Source: Anthoceros angustus
Lineage: Eukaryota; Streptophyta; Anthocerotopsida; Anthocerotales; Anthocerotaceae
Direction of reading: 5' to 3'
Length of the DNA stretch: 64,000 nucleotides
Assembly (NCBI GenBank): GCA_010909165.1
Contig: MU008186.1
Coordinates: forward strand, 744,001 to 808,000
The notes beneath the pieces are model-generated. The model saw nothing but the letters and a program-made list of their open reading frames with translations. It ran no database searches and had not been told where the DNA came from. Made by a program: the position numbers and the translations under genes. Positions 1 to 10,418 of this stretch are shown one piece after another; position 1 is the first letter of the stretch, and each line of letters starts with the position of its first letter.

Positions 1-27
1 CTTCTGAAATGGAAGCAAAGTAGGTTT

Positions 28-91
28 GCGGCTTTAGGCACCTTGGGCGGGGTTTTGTTAGGATATGGTGGTGGAGGCCTTTAGGGTTTAG
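28..91 (+). repeat. 64-bp direct repeat, copy 1 (telo-box)
   Basis: Nearly identical to 9248-9311, apart from a few bases around position 45. Its end carries TTTAGGGTTTAG, equal to 1.7 plant telomere units and the same as the telo-box found in many plant promoters. Together the two copies bracket the AAA ATPase remnant and the Copia-1 insertion. Whether they are promoter remnants of a duplicated gene or ends of a repeat is not decided by the sequence. Confidence 0.75.
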
Positions 92-899
92 TTGCAACTA
101 GTTGCGTGACAATTTAGATGATCCCTCGGATGAAATTCAAACTTGCTTACAAGTCTACTACATTGTGACAGAAAACGTTACACCTCTGGACTGGCCATCA
201 CTGTCGGATGCTGTTATTGGATCCATTGTGCTCCTGCTGTATCAGCACTGTATCAGCTTACGTTTTCAAGGGACTGCTCCAAGCACTGGTGGTGGCAAGC
301 GTGTGGCTCACAACATGGGGCTCTTTCAACTTGGACAACGCCATCTCACAAGGTTGGTTAAATCAGGTGATGAATACAGATGTCTCCATCTCCAGCTTTC
401 ACCTTGCAATTGATTCGTCAAAAACAATTCATGTGTGACAGAAGGAGGTCTCAAAGTACAAATTCATACGTGCCAAGTACTGATACGGGTTGCAGGCACG
501 ATACGCAAGTTTGGCCTTCTCCTTTGAGCTACTGAAGAACATCTCTTGGGGCCGAGAAAGTAGCTCAAGAAGCCAGGTTGGTGGTAACATTCTTGTATCT
601 GGTTTTGGTGCCCTGCTGCTACGATCTAGATGGTTTTGAGCAAGCGTTTGCTTTATTTCAGAGGGACAGAAGGATCAACTCCGAAACATCAGATATCATA
701 CAAACCGAAGCTCAAGGTGCACATTTCACACGTTCCGATGATGACAACTAGTATTGCTTGACATCCAGGGCACTGCACCACGTCTTCTACGAGTGCTGTG
801 ACAACCGTAGTGACCAAATTGAAGTAATCTCACCTAGGTGTCTCTTGTGGTGTCGTACATGTGGCTTGAGCAGCATCCCTTGCACAAGCAGCAGACGCG
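92..899. other. No confident gene; sequence upstream of AAA remnant
   Basis: About 800 bases with only short overlapping reading frames. The longest, near 102-413, has no ATG at its left edge and no recognisable domain. It could hold 5' exons or untranslated sequence of the AAA gene that starts at about 900, but no splice-consistent arrangement was found. Confidence 0.4.
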
Positions 900-2785
900 A
901 TGTCGCAATGTGTCCGCGAAGTAAGCAAGATGGTGCAGCGAATGCACAACGACGACGACTACGCAGATGACCAAGAGAAGCTGAACGCGGGTGCCAATGA
1001 CGCTGAGCAGCCGGACCAGGAGTCGGCGCTGGAAGCGCCGGACTGGAAATGGCCACGCTACGAGACACTGGTGCGGAACGGCAGAAAGGTCCGGAAACGG
1101 GTTGTGGAGCACAAGGAGAAATCAGGAGAACACCACCCTTCATTGTGACTCAGGAAGATCATGGGGACGGCGATATGCGCGTCCTTGTCACTCTGTACTC
1201 TTCCTGGCTAATCGAGATTGTGAAGACGCTCATTCCAAGCACTCTTTTTCTTGCTCGGATGAAATGGAGCGGTGCTTGAGAGCTGCAACGGGAAGCGCCA
1301 CCTCCATCTCCGTCACCTTGTTAGGTGCGTGAAAGAGGAGTATAAGAACACTCTGTTTAAACATCAGCAGGCACTGGAGCAGAAGAGCATTGACTGGGAC
1401 ATGCTGTGGACTGTACTTGTGCCCGGTGAGGTGGCATCTTACAAGTGTTACCTAACAACTCAGCTTGTTTCCGGTACCATCTTGCGGGTGAAGCAGAAGG
1501 GCGGGGACCAAGGCTCCAAGCTCTGGAAGATCACTATTGGTGTCAGGGACTATGACCTGCAAAGCTACAAGGAATGCACGGTGATCAGAAGTATTATGGA
1601 GTACACCGACAAGCAGCCGTTCTCATCATTGGAAGTTGTTCCTTTGAAGTACCTCCACGACACCGACAGGAAGCAGAGGAAGACAGATTTCTGAGGCAAG
1701 GACAGATGTTCTACAAGCTTATGTTGGAAGAAGCAGGCCAGCCAGTCTACATGGAATACAAGGGCTCAGTAGCCACCGCGAGGAGAAGGAGACCGCTGGA
1801 TCATCTAAAAACACCTGGGAGATGGCCGGGTGATGGTTGATCTCAAGAGCTTCGCCAGGATGAATCCTGGATACCCATGGGCAACGCGGAGCCTCCCAGC
1901 GATCTGCTACGAGGAACCGCCACATGTGCCAAGGTTCCAAGGCCCCACAGTGAGCACCTCAAGAAGTCCCCAGCCTTCGTCTACGGGTTCTCCCTCTCCC
2001 GCAAGCTGTGGGGATGCTTTGATGTGTGCGGATTCTCCGACATCGTCTTCTCCAACAAGCCCTTCAACGACCTGGTGATGGAGAAACGGAAGAAGGACAT
2101 GCTCCACATGATGGCCACTAATTGCACGAGCAACCAGAGAGTACAGCAGGTGGACAACATCGCCAACAAGGGCAGCGGTTGCATCATCTTGTGCTATGGC
2201 CCTCCAGGGGGAGGCAAAACCCTAACAGCAGAGTCGCTTGCGGAGGTATTGCACAGGCCGCTCTACTCCGTGAACGCCTTCGAGCTGCCGAGCACAGACT
2301 CGAGCGCCATGGAGGCACAACTTCTCACAATCTTTGAGTTGTCCTACACCTGGCGAGCAATCCTCCTCTTGGACGAAGCCGGTGTCTACATGGAAAAGAG
2401 ATCGCCCACCTCTTCTCCGCACACAAATGCTTCCACCGGCATCTTCCTCCGCCACCTCGAGTACTACGAAGGCATCATGTTCCTCACCACCAACAGAGCC
2501 AAGTGCTTCGACGCTGCCTTCCGCTCCCGCATCTCCCTGTCCATATACTACCCTCCCCTAGATCAACAACAGCGTGCTGAGATCTGGAGGCAAATGTTGA
2601 ACAAGGTAGGGTTGCAGGACGGCGACATCGACTTCTTGAAACTTACAAGCTATCAGTTCAACGGCCGGGAGATTCGCAACATCATCAACGTTGCCAAGAT
2701 TTGGGGAGGCGGAGTCTGGGGCATCCCCCATATTAACCAAGTCATCGACATGCAGCTGAGCGAAGGTGCCCGCTTCAATCCCTAA
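900..2785 (+). pseudogene. AAA+ ATPase with DUF7025-like N-terminal region, frameshifted
   Basis: The last 302 codons (frame of 1877-2785) hold a complete AAA+ core. Walker A GPPGGGKT is at residues 108-115 of that frame, Walker B LLLDEAG near 164-169, sensor-1 LTTN near 203-206, and an arginine-finger region FRSR near 215-218. The C-terminal lid (IWRQML, NGREIRNI) follows. Upstream pieces in alternating frames resemble the N-terminal region of the fungal AAA family that carries DUF7025: WTVLVPGEV, SLEVVPLKYLHD, a YKG motif, and GRVMVDLKSF with MNPGY. The frame changes at about 1110-1150, 1240-1290, 1660-1690, 1825 and 1945. Each change needs only a small indel, and similarity resumes at once. 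ATG 900 opens a charged N-terminus. The reading is either recent pseudogenisation or assembly indels; introns did not explain the shifts. The role would be ATP-driven remodelling, substrate unknown. Confidence 0.8.
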
Positions 2786-2930
2786 GCATCAGGAGAATGG
2801 TTATGGGATCCCTTCGCTAGTTTCGATGTATTGTGGAATCTTCTAGTGGAATTCCCCTCGCGGATCCCAATAGACCACCCTTCGCGCGGCTCACGCCCAC
2901 AAGTCCTTGGCAAAGACAACTTCTTCCGCC
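2786..2930. other. Short flank between AAA stop and Copia-1
   Basis: This stretch holds the 3' flank of the AAA remnant and ends at the left LTR of Copia-1. No coding sequence is recognised. The 5 bases left of the LTR (CCGCC) do not match the 5 bases right of the element (CCATC), so no target-site duplication is visible. Confidence 0.5.
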
Positions 2931-3293
2931 TGTGAACAGAGATGAGCCTTTATAGAGAGGGAACACAACACTCCCATACAATATGGGTTATATGCACTAG
3001 CCACACTAGATACTAGCACACATGCACACAAGCACACAAGAATATTTGCACACCACACCTTACAAGTAGGTGGGCTTGGCCTTATATAGTCCTAGCCTTG
3101 AATCCTATTGGTCACTTGACCTTGAATCCTATTGGTTACTTGACTTGCCCTTTACTTTTGGACTTTCTAGAAGATACTTTCTAGAAGATGCATGACTTTC
3201 AAGTTTGTTATTTTTAGGGCACTCTTCATAACCTGCTTTTAGGGCACTCTTCATAACATATTTTTGATATATTGTAATAAATCACTTCTAACA
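2931..3293 (-). repeat. Copia-1 3' LTR
   Basis: Matches 7521-7854 along its length. It differs by a few substitutions, an 8-base indel in the CACACA-rich part, and a roughly 23-base duplication of the segment ending CTTCATAAC near 3225-3258. The outer edge is diverged (TGTGAACAG instead of TGTTAGGAAAAG), so the left boundary may be off by a few bases. Confidence 0.9.
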
Positions 3294-3305
3294 CTCCCAC
3301 TCAAC
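3294..3305 (-). promoter_or_regulatory. Copia-1 polypurine tract
   Basis: On the minus strand this reads GTTGAGTGGGAG and directly abuts the LTR start TGTTAG. That is the typical position and composition of the plus-strand DNA primer in plant Copia elements. The same GTGGGAG core marks the 3' LTR edges of Copia-2 and Copia-3 in this window. Confidence 0.85.
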
Positions 3306-3314
3306 ATATCAAAA

Positions 3315-4928
3315 TTATTCCCTTAGGCCTAGCATCTTGCTAAACCTAACATGTTTTTCTAAAGTCAAGGCTTTGGTCAAAATATCTGCTGGCATGTCTC
3401 CTGTTGGACAATACTCTAGCTTTACCTCTTTTGACTTTACCTTCTCTCTTATAAAGTGATGTTTCACTTCGATGTGCTTGGTTCTAGCATGAAAAATTGC
3501 ATTCTTGGCTAAGAAGATGCAAGCTTGATTGTCGTTGAAGATTGTTGTTGCTTCCTTTTGCTTGAATCCCATCTCCTCTAGCAAGTTACGCAACCATATC
3601 GCCTCCATGACTGCGAGCATGTTGCCATATATTCTGCTTCTGTAGAGGATAGAGCCACAGTAGGTTGTCTCCTACTATTCCAAGAAATGGCTCCCCATTC
3701 AGCATAAACGCATATCCAATCGTAGACTTGCGACTATCAACATCTCCTGCCCAGTCTGAATCACAATATCCTACCACTCGGACTTCCTGCTGATGCTCCT
3801 GTTGATACACCAAATTCCAATGCTTTGTACCACTCAAGTACCTCATTATCCTCTTCACGGCTTGAAACTGCTGTTGTCCAGGGTTAGCCATAAATTGACT
3901 TGCAACTCCCACTGCCTCTGCAATGTCAGGCCTTGTCCCTGTAGATAAATAGGTGAGGCATCCAACAAGCACACTGATAGAGAGTTTTATCTACCTTCTC
4001 CTTCTCTTCTTCAGTTGTAGGACTCATCTCCTTTGAGAGCTTCTCATTAACCACCATTGGTGTCTTCACAAGCTTGCACTCTTGCATTCTAAAGCGCTTC
4101 AGGACATTCTCAACATATGTCCTTTGGCTCAAAGAGATCTTCTTGTTAGCCCTGTCTCTCATTACTTCTATTCCTAGAAAGTAATGAAGTTCACCTAGAT
4201 CCCTCATATCAAAACTATCATTAAGACTCTTCTTCGTACTCTCTAAGAGCTCCAAATCATTGCAAACAAGGATTAGATCATCCACATAGACAGAATGATC
4301 ATCATGGACTCTCCACTCTCTTCACATAGATGTTCCAATCTCCATTGGTTTTCTTGAAACCTCTAGCTTGGAAGAACTTGTCAATCTTAACATACCGGTA
4401 AGTGCAGTTGCTTAAGACCATAGAGTGCCTTTAGCAATTTACATACCTCACTTTCCTCGGCACTTCATACCCTTCTGGTTGGTTCATGTAGATCTCTTCT
4501 TCCAAATCTCCATTGAGAAATGCAGTTTGGACATCCATGTGATGTATATCCGGATCCATGGTAGCTATTGCTAAGAGTATACGAATGGATGTTATCTTAG
4601 CAACAGGGAGAAAGTGTCGGTGTAGTCAATACACGGCACTTGTGTATATCCCTTCCCACCAGCCTTGCTTTGTATCGCTCTATGCTCCCATCGTTGTGCT
4701 TGATCTTGAACACCCATTTGGATCCTATGCACTTCCTTCCTTGGGGTAGAGGAGTGATTTCCCAAGTCTTGTTCTTGATAAGTGAGTTATACTCACTATC
4801 CAGGCTTCTTTCCACTCCTTCGCCTTTGGCCCTTCCAAGGCTTCCTTCAAGCTTTGCGGCTCATCGGCCAACATAGCCTCTTCGTACTTGCATGCATTCA
4901 TGGACTCCAAAATTTTGAAGGTTTCCAT
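3315..4928 (-). pseudogene. pol: Copia-1 reverse transcriptase and RNase H, frameshifted
   Basis: Read on the minus strand from 4928. The reverse transcriptase start (SLIKNKTWE, GSKWVFKIK) lies at 4600-4815. The catalytic YVDDLI motif lies near 4270-4290 and is followed by LHYFLGIEV. The connection region GCLTYLSTGTRPDIA lies near 3910-3970. RNase H shows YCDSDWAGD with RKSTIGY and then FNDNQACIFLAKN and PADILTKAL close to the stop at 3315. At least four frame changes separate these blocks, so no active polyprotein can be made from this sequence as given. The enzyme would copy element RNA into DNA in cytoplasmic particles. The domain identity is secure; whether the breaks are decay or assembly indels is open. 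Confidence 0.88.
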
Positions 4929-6344
4929 CGCCTTGATGATCTCGATGCGGGTCGGCTCCTCTTGGATTCTTGATCTCGCTCCTCTTCATCATCCTCGATA
5001 TCCGGGCTTCTCCACCTTCTATATCACCTTGTGGTAGAGGTTGCTCATGCTCGAGAACAGTTGAGCATGCTCAAGAGTAGGTTGCTCAAGAACCAAGTCT
5101 TGTGCTTCTTCACGCTCCTTCAACTCCTTGATGACAACTTGCGTTGCTCCCACTCCTTTGTTAGGTTCCACAACCTCATGAAAAACAACATCCCTAAAAT
5201 GATTTTCTTGGTTGTAGGGTTGTATAATCTATACCCCTTTACCTCATCGAATACCCAAGCATGATGCCTGGATGCCTTTAGGATCCCACTTGGTTCGGTT
5301 TTGCTTTGGAACATGAGCATAAACCTCGAACCAAAGATCCTAAAATGACTCACGTTAGGTTTGACACGGACCATGCCTCCTCGGGGTCATTCCAGTCTGA
5401 CCTTGGTTGGAACTCTATTCAAAACATGAGTTGTAGTGACCTCTCCCAAAAGCGTACCTCCAACCCACTTTGATGGAGCATGCACTTGGCCGCCTCCACT
5501 AGGCTCCTTAGCTTGCGCCACTCCATTTTGCTCCGGTGTGTGAGGAATTGTTAGTTGCCTCCGAATGCCATGCTCCTTGCAAAAGCTTTTGAATTGAGAA
5601 GAGATGTATTCTCCTCCATTGTCACTCCTAAGTCTTGAGGCATTCTCCACTTTCGTTCTCCACCAAGGCTTTCCACTCCTTGAATGTCTTGAACACTTGG
5701 ACTTCTCCTTCAAAAGGTATGTCCAACTCCTCCTTGTGAAGTCATCCACAAACACTAGAATGTAGCGGGCTCCTCCATGGGTAGGGTTCTTCATTGGTCC
5801 ACACATCGGTGTGTACAAGTTCCAACGCCTTTGCCCTCGGCGCTCAATCCTTGGGAACTTGGTTGGTGAAGCTTTCCCATCATGCACCCTTAACTGTGCT
5901 CCAATCTCTTTCAAATCCAAGCCGGTCACCATTTGTTGATTCTTCATCATCTTGATGTTGTCCACTCCAGTGTGCCCCAAGCGTTGATGCCACAAATCTA
6001 TTGACCCAGTGCACTTAGGCGAGCTTGACACAAATGTGCAAGCTTGTTGATCACCTACGGAAGCACACAACTTATAGAGATTGCCTTCCGAACACCTCGA
6101 GCTATCACCTTGACATTAGGTGATTACGGTTGCTCGGGTTGGATCGACATCCTCGAGTTGAACACAATCTCATTCCGGTCGATGATTCTTGCTCGAAAGA
6201 AGATTCTTGCAAGACCAGCACATGGTGTACATCCTTGATTGTACCTTTGGATGGTCCTCCGAGTTGAACTTTAATCACACCTCTTCCTTTGATCTCGTGT
6301 GACCTATTGTCTCCAAGCGCCACTTTATGCCCGCATTTCTTCAT
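4929..6344 (-). pseudogene. pol: Copia-1 integrase region, frameshifted
   Basis: On the minus strand, 5387-6070 encodes the GAG-pre-integrase motif LWHQRLGHTG followed by the integrase core. The core is seen as FVDDFTRRSWTYLL, then RSDNGGEY and FCKEHGIRRQL with PHTPEQNG, which preserve the usual D and E catalytic neighbourhoods. The post-integrase SH3-like piece (SHFRIFG, KGYRLYNPTTKK) is at 5120-5374. The stretch 6105-6344 (CGHKVALGDN, VHHVLV) matches the usual linker between protease and integrase; a complete protease was not identified. The 4929-5119 part is the hydrophilic spacer before reverse transcriptase. Several frameshifts are present. Confidence 0.85.
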
Positions 6345-7418
6345 AGCTTGAGAACCAAGGCCGATTGTAGGTGAAGTGTTGAGATGCTCCAGTCGAGGTA
6401 CAAACTCTCATCCTTCTTTGATGGGAGTCGTACTCTTTCTACGGTTGAGACAATGAAAGATGTTCTTCCTTCTCACTCACTTGATTGGCTTGTGACTCCT
6501 TTCCCTTCTTCTTCAAGTCACCAACCTTGTCCTACAATCCTTGGCATAGTGATTAGGCTTTTGCAATAATGGCAAGTACCCACACCTTTTCTTCGCACCT
6601 TTTCTCCTTGATCCTTCTTGAGTTGGCTTGTGAAGTCTTCCCACGTGTTGTTCCCTTCTTTGAGAAGAGCACCGAGTCTCCATTCTCTTCTTTCTTGAAG
6701 GAATTCTCCAGCTCCTCTTGTAGGAGCAACCCAACCACCTCATCCAACGTTGGTGGTTGGTCGCTTGACGCATCGCTACCGCTTCTAAGGCCAACACAAA
6801 TTGCTTGTATGCGGATGGTAAGCTACCAACACCACGATAACCTTTCTTTCAAGGTTTGACGTCCGCCGCCTTCATTTGATCCACCAAGTTCTTCAACTTG
6901 TTGACGTGTTGTTGAATGGTGTCACCCTCGACCATCTTGAAGTTGGCGGTGTTGCTCCAACAACATCTCATTCACCAAGCTCTTCTTCTCATACGTGTTG
7001 CAGGGTCGTCACGCCGCTTTTGATGTTGCACACTCACTCAATTGAGAGAGTATGTCATCGGACACATTGAGGAGAATCGCCATGCTCGTCCATCTTTCTC
7101 TGTCCACTTGGTGGGTGTTTCTCCAGGCCATTGTCGACAAACTTCCATAGTCCTCGGTCGATGAGAAGCATCTTCAACTTCCACAATGTGAAGTTTGTGC
7201 CTCCAAACTTCCACTAGACCATTGTCGACAAACTTCCATAGTCCTCGATGAGAAGCATCTTCTTCCACAATGTGAGTTTGTGCCTCAAACTTCTCCACTA
7301 GGCGTGTCTCCATGCTTGTTGACGCCATGCCTAGTTTCCCTACAATTGATCTTGAAGACCAAAGCACCTCACTCACATGCACTACAAGATTAGTATCAAG
7401 ACCTTTCCAATTGCACAC
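6345..7418 (-). pseudogene. gag: Copia-1 gag, frameshifted
   Basis: The minus-strand reading begins near 7320 with MASTSMETRLVEKF, the common start of plant Copia gag. It then shows NFTLWKLKML in another frame, which is the family's conserved TLWK motif. That motif occurs twice because of a 91-base internal duplication. Downstream at 6513-6797 are a basic region and a degraded zinc knuckle in which only the HYAKDC half survives. Gag would form the particle that packages element RNA. Frame breaks, the duplication and the damaged knuckle make it non-functional as written. Confidence 0.75.
7128..7301 (-). repeat. 91-bp tandem duplication inside Copia-1 gag
   Basis: The segment starting CCATTGTCGACAAACTTCC at 7128 starts again at 7219. 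The second copy is slightly shorter through small deletions. The period of 91 is not a multiple of three, so the duplication alone destroys the gag frame. Confidence 0.85.
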
Positions 7419-7504
7419 AAGTTCTCACAAGCTCTAGGCTAAGAACTATGCAATAGGACTTGACTCAAGTAACAATGCAAGGAGCATTCTACAAGGCTCT
7501 TGAA

Positions 7505-7520
7505 CATGGCTCTGATACCA
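7505..7520 (-). promoter_or_regulatory. Copia-1 primer-binding site (initiator Met tRNA)
   Basis: On the minus strand it reads TGGTATCAGAGCCATG directly after the LTR end CCTAACA. This is complementary to the 3' end of plant initiator methionine tRNA, the standard primer of Ty1/copia reverse transcription. It fixes the inner edge of the 5' LTR at 7521. Confidence 0.93.
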
Positions 7521-7854
7521 TGTTAGGAAAAGAGCTGAGCCTTTATAGAGAGGGAACACAACACTCCCATACAATATGGGTTATATGCACTAGGCACACT
7601 AGATACTAGCACACAAGCACACAAGAACACTTGCACACACCACACCTTACAAGTAGGTGGGCTTGGCCTTATATAGTCCTAGCCTTGAATCCTATTGGTC
7701 ACTTGACCTGAATCCTATTGGTTACTTGACTTGCCCTTTACTTTTGGACTTTCTAGAAGATACTTTCTAGAAGATGCATGACTTTCAAGTTTGTTATTTT
7801 TAGGGCACTCTTCATAACATATTTTTGATATGTTGTAATAAATCACTTCTAACA
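7521..7854 (-). repeat. Copia-1 5' LTR
   Basis: A 334-base LTR with the inverted terminal hexamers TGTTAG and CTAACA. A TTATATA stretch near 7670 is the likely TATA region (on the minus strand it reads TATATAA). It aligns with 2931-3293 with few differences. The inner edge is set by the primer-binding site. Confidence 0.92.
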
Positions 7855-9247
7855 CCATCGACTTGGACATTCCAGCAGGCCTGGAACAGGCGTAGGTCCC
7901 ACGCCTCCACCAATTCTCCTGCCGCCTCTAGCCATGGAGCGAGGTCGGGGTAGGCCCTAGACTGGATGTTGGCCTCCACGAGCTTCCATGGTTCGCCCGC
8001 CTCCAGAAATTGCCCCGGCGCCATCGCCACCTGCCACACAAAAGAAAAGAGGGCGCGAGGGAGGAGAGGCGGAGAGGAGAGAAGAGAGATCGCGGCGAGT
8101 AGATGAGAGCCGCGACGCGAAGCGAGACGAGCAGGAGAGGAAGGCGAAGATCTCATCAGGCGCGGAATGAGATGAGTGAAGGGACAAAGAGGGAGGTGAT
8201 GGTCGCCGCGGAGCATAACTGCAGTGTCCAACGTCAGTCCGTTCACCGTAAACTTTGAAATGCGCTATTGCTTTCGTTGTCACCCCTTCGGGTGACAGAA
8301 CAGGCGGCAGCTCATTGACTCTATTTTGGTGCACTTGGAACATGGAAGAAAAAGATTTGCTGAAATATAAAATATAGATATAGGAACTATCATAAAAATA
8401 AAAGTACATCTAAATTATATAAAAGGTATCAGTCCTCCCCATCCCTGCACCAAGCACCTACTAACCTCGTCCCCATTTCTTGCTGCCCATGGTGATGCCG
8501 ATGTTTGATGCTCTTTTTCTTGCAGATGGTTGACATCCACACGGATGGCTGGTGCCACTGCAGGTAGTTTTGCAGGCATATTGCGGTTGTGGGCGGGATG
8601 GCAGGCACCGGCCCACCCTCTCCTCCTCACATGCCGCAGGGCCGCAGCCTGCAGCCGCAGATGAGGTCGTTGTGGTCCTCCGCATGCTTCAACAGCGCAT
8701 CAAGCTCCTCGTAGGACAGAGGATGCATTGGCTCCTTCGGATCATAAGACCTGTAAAACAACTCACTCCACACATTAGGATCGGGTGAGCTCGGAGGAGA
8801 GCGTGGAACCCTCCTCCACTGCTGGCCCCACATAGAGAACTACCCCTTGGACTTCGAAGTTCTTTTCGAGCTAAGGGAAAGTGGTCGCAGGTATTTGGAC
8901 TGGACTTGGACTTCATATTGCGAGAGTGCCTTCCAGAAGCTGGAAGCGCACTATTTCATGCATACTCATTTTGATGGGTGGCCATTGGGTCCTAACGATC
9001 ATTGCGAGGCTTCGCGGTCGAAGCACCCGGAGTCTTTGGAGGACTTCAAGCTGTGGATGGCCAAGTTTCACTTCAACTGCTTGACTCACAGGCTGCACGG
9101 CTGGCCCCAGCCTTCTCGCCCCCCTCACAGGTTCATCACAACCTCTTCTCTGAGCGGGCCTTGCGCCAGCCATGTCTTGTGGGAGGAGATGAACGACCTC
9201 TACATCATCGAGGACAGTGATCATGGGGGTTAGGACTGGTGGTCATC
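7855..9247. other. Unassigned sequence, possible gene remnants on minus strand
   Basis: No gene is recognised with confidence. Two minus-strand stretches look protein-like. The first, about 7860-8030, contains MAPGQFLEAG, WKLVEAN and WDLRLFQACW. The second, 8627-8833, contains YDPKEPMHPLSYEELDALL. A plus-strand frame at 8847-9233 is open for 128 codons without a known motif. The first stretch runs up to the right edge of Copia-1, so that element may have interrupted a gene. Exon borders could not be fixed. Confidence 0.3.
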
Positions 9248-9311
9248 GGCTTTAGGCACCTTGGAGCAGGGGTTTTGTTAGGATATGGTGGTGGAGGCCT
9301 TTAGGGTTTAG
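9248..9311 (+). repeat. 64-bp direct repeat, copy 2 (telo-box)
   Basis: Second copy of 28-91, again ending in TTTAGGGTTTAG. It is followed by a GGTTTGTAGGTTTC stretch and a pyrimidine-rich run ending CCCACAG, which looks like a 3' splice site. It could be the 5' end of a transcript, but no matching gene is recognised downstream. Confidence 0.75.
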
Positions 9312-9699
9312 GTTTGTAGGTTTCATCATATCTCGCTTCCCACAGTTTTGACTTGTCCAATTTTTACGCTTCCTCCTGGAGGCTTCCACCCTCGCTGCAT
9401 GCATGCCCACAATTTTGCAATGGCCTATGCTTGCTCGGCCGCGTCGGCGTTCACGTCTTTGACCCCTTTTCCTTTTGGCCCTGCCTGCTTGCCCCACTGC
9501 CTTTCCATGTCGTCCACTACCTTTTTAAGTGAGAACCCATCTGGCTACTTCAGGTGTCATTGGGATCATGGAACTAGCTCTCAAATGTCGTCGATTTTAG
9601 GTGCCAACCACTTCAAGGAATCGCTTCTAAGCGGAGGTGCTTCAGTTGCCTCACAATTTGCCTCCAACAATCACGTCAGGTCAGGACAGAACTTGCAGG
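9312..9699. other. Unassigned sequence before tandem array A
   Basis: A plus-strand frame is open from 9348 to 9728 (126 codons) and a minus-strand frame from 9252 to 9497. Neither shows a domain. The right part runs into repeat unit A1, so this is probably the edge of that repeat family. Confidence 0.35.
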
Positions 9700-10180
9700 C
9701 AAGGTCAGTGCCCATGTGTGGAATGTGAACTTGTGTCCAGGGACACCATGAGGTCCACATTTACCCTCAATGTTGTTGTAGGCCTAGGATTCTCTCCCAA
9801 GGGAATGATTTGTGCCAAGAGGCGCTAACTTCTATCACTACTGACCCTTGCCTAAGTCGGGACTTGCCTGCTATTACCCTTCCTACCTATCTACTCAACT
9901 ACTACTGTTACTCGAGTCGTCTAACTACCCCAGATCTTATTCCACGACGACCGTTTTCGAGCTACCACTACGGTGGCTCTCACCACTACCGGGTAGGGGT
10001 TACAACTACCGTGGTGGGTCCCACACCAACCCTAGTACCTTATCTCTGGCGCACGGTGCCGCGGATCCCTGTCACGGGCGGCTACCGCTGCTCACGGATC
10101 AGGTTTTATTCTACACTTCACACTTCATGCTCACACCGATTTCTAGGAACGGGAGTTCCTAGGACACCTCAGACCCGCTC

Positions 10181-10207
10181 CACACATACACACACACACA
10201 CACACAA
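10181..10207. repeat. (CA)n microsatellite
   Basis: A CA dinucleotide tract with one interruption, in unit A1. Shorter CA tracts sit at the equivalent place in A2 (near 12750) and A3 (near 13760). Confidence 0.9.
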
Positions 10208-10395
10208 AATGGCGCCACGCCACACGATTTCCATCAGGAACGTTGTTTCCCTTGTGCACTTTCCTCTGCCAGCACCGGTTTGAGTTTCACAATCCACACA
10301 CATCAGTTTTTCCATTAACCGCCTTTGTTCTCTCCTCACTCCACTCGATCTCACACCTCGCGCCATCTGATTGCTCGACCCTCCTTCACCCAATC

Positions 10396-10418
10396 CTCTC
10401 TCTCTCTCTCTCTCTCTC
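10396..10418. repeat. (TC)n microsatellite
   Basis: A pure TC tract in unit A1. The matching tract in A3 lies at about 13942-13963. Unit A2 lacks it because of its large internal deletion. Confidence 0.9.

Larger units (their letters stand above)
2931..7854 (-). mobile_element. Copia-1: Ty1/copia LTR retrotransposon with both LTRs
   Basis: A 4.9-kb element on the minus strand. In transcription order it has a 5' LTR (7521-7854), initiator-Met-tRNA primer site, gag, integrase, reverse transcriptase, RNase H, polypurine tract and 3' LTR (2931-3293). This is the Pseudoviridae/copia order with integrase before reverse transcriptase. The intact LTR ends read TGTTAG and CTAACA. The LTRs are very similar, which suggests a recent insertion, yet gag-pol is broken by many frameshifts. 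It lies between the AAA remnant and unassigned sequence at 7.86 kb. No clear target-site duplication was found. Confidence 0.93.

Noticed and set aside
80-91. Telomere or interstitial telomeric array
   Set aside because: Only 1.7 units of TTTAGGG are present at each site; this is a telo-box at most.
102-413. 103-codon frame at the left edge
   Set aside because: It begins at TTG, not ATG, which plant nuclear genes do not normally use, and it shows no domain.
1110-1950. Introns as an explanation of the frame changes in the AAA gene
   Set aside because: Protein similarity resumes within a few bases at each break, leaving no room for introns; small indels explain all five shifts.
7505-7520. tRNA gene
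   Set aside because: Only the 16 bases complementary to the 3' end of initiator Met tRNA are present, as expected for a primer-binding site.
2926-7859. Target-site duplication around Copia-1
   Set aside because: CCGCC on the left and CCATC on the right do not match; the left LTR edge is diverged, so the true duplication may be lost.
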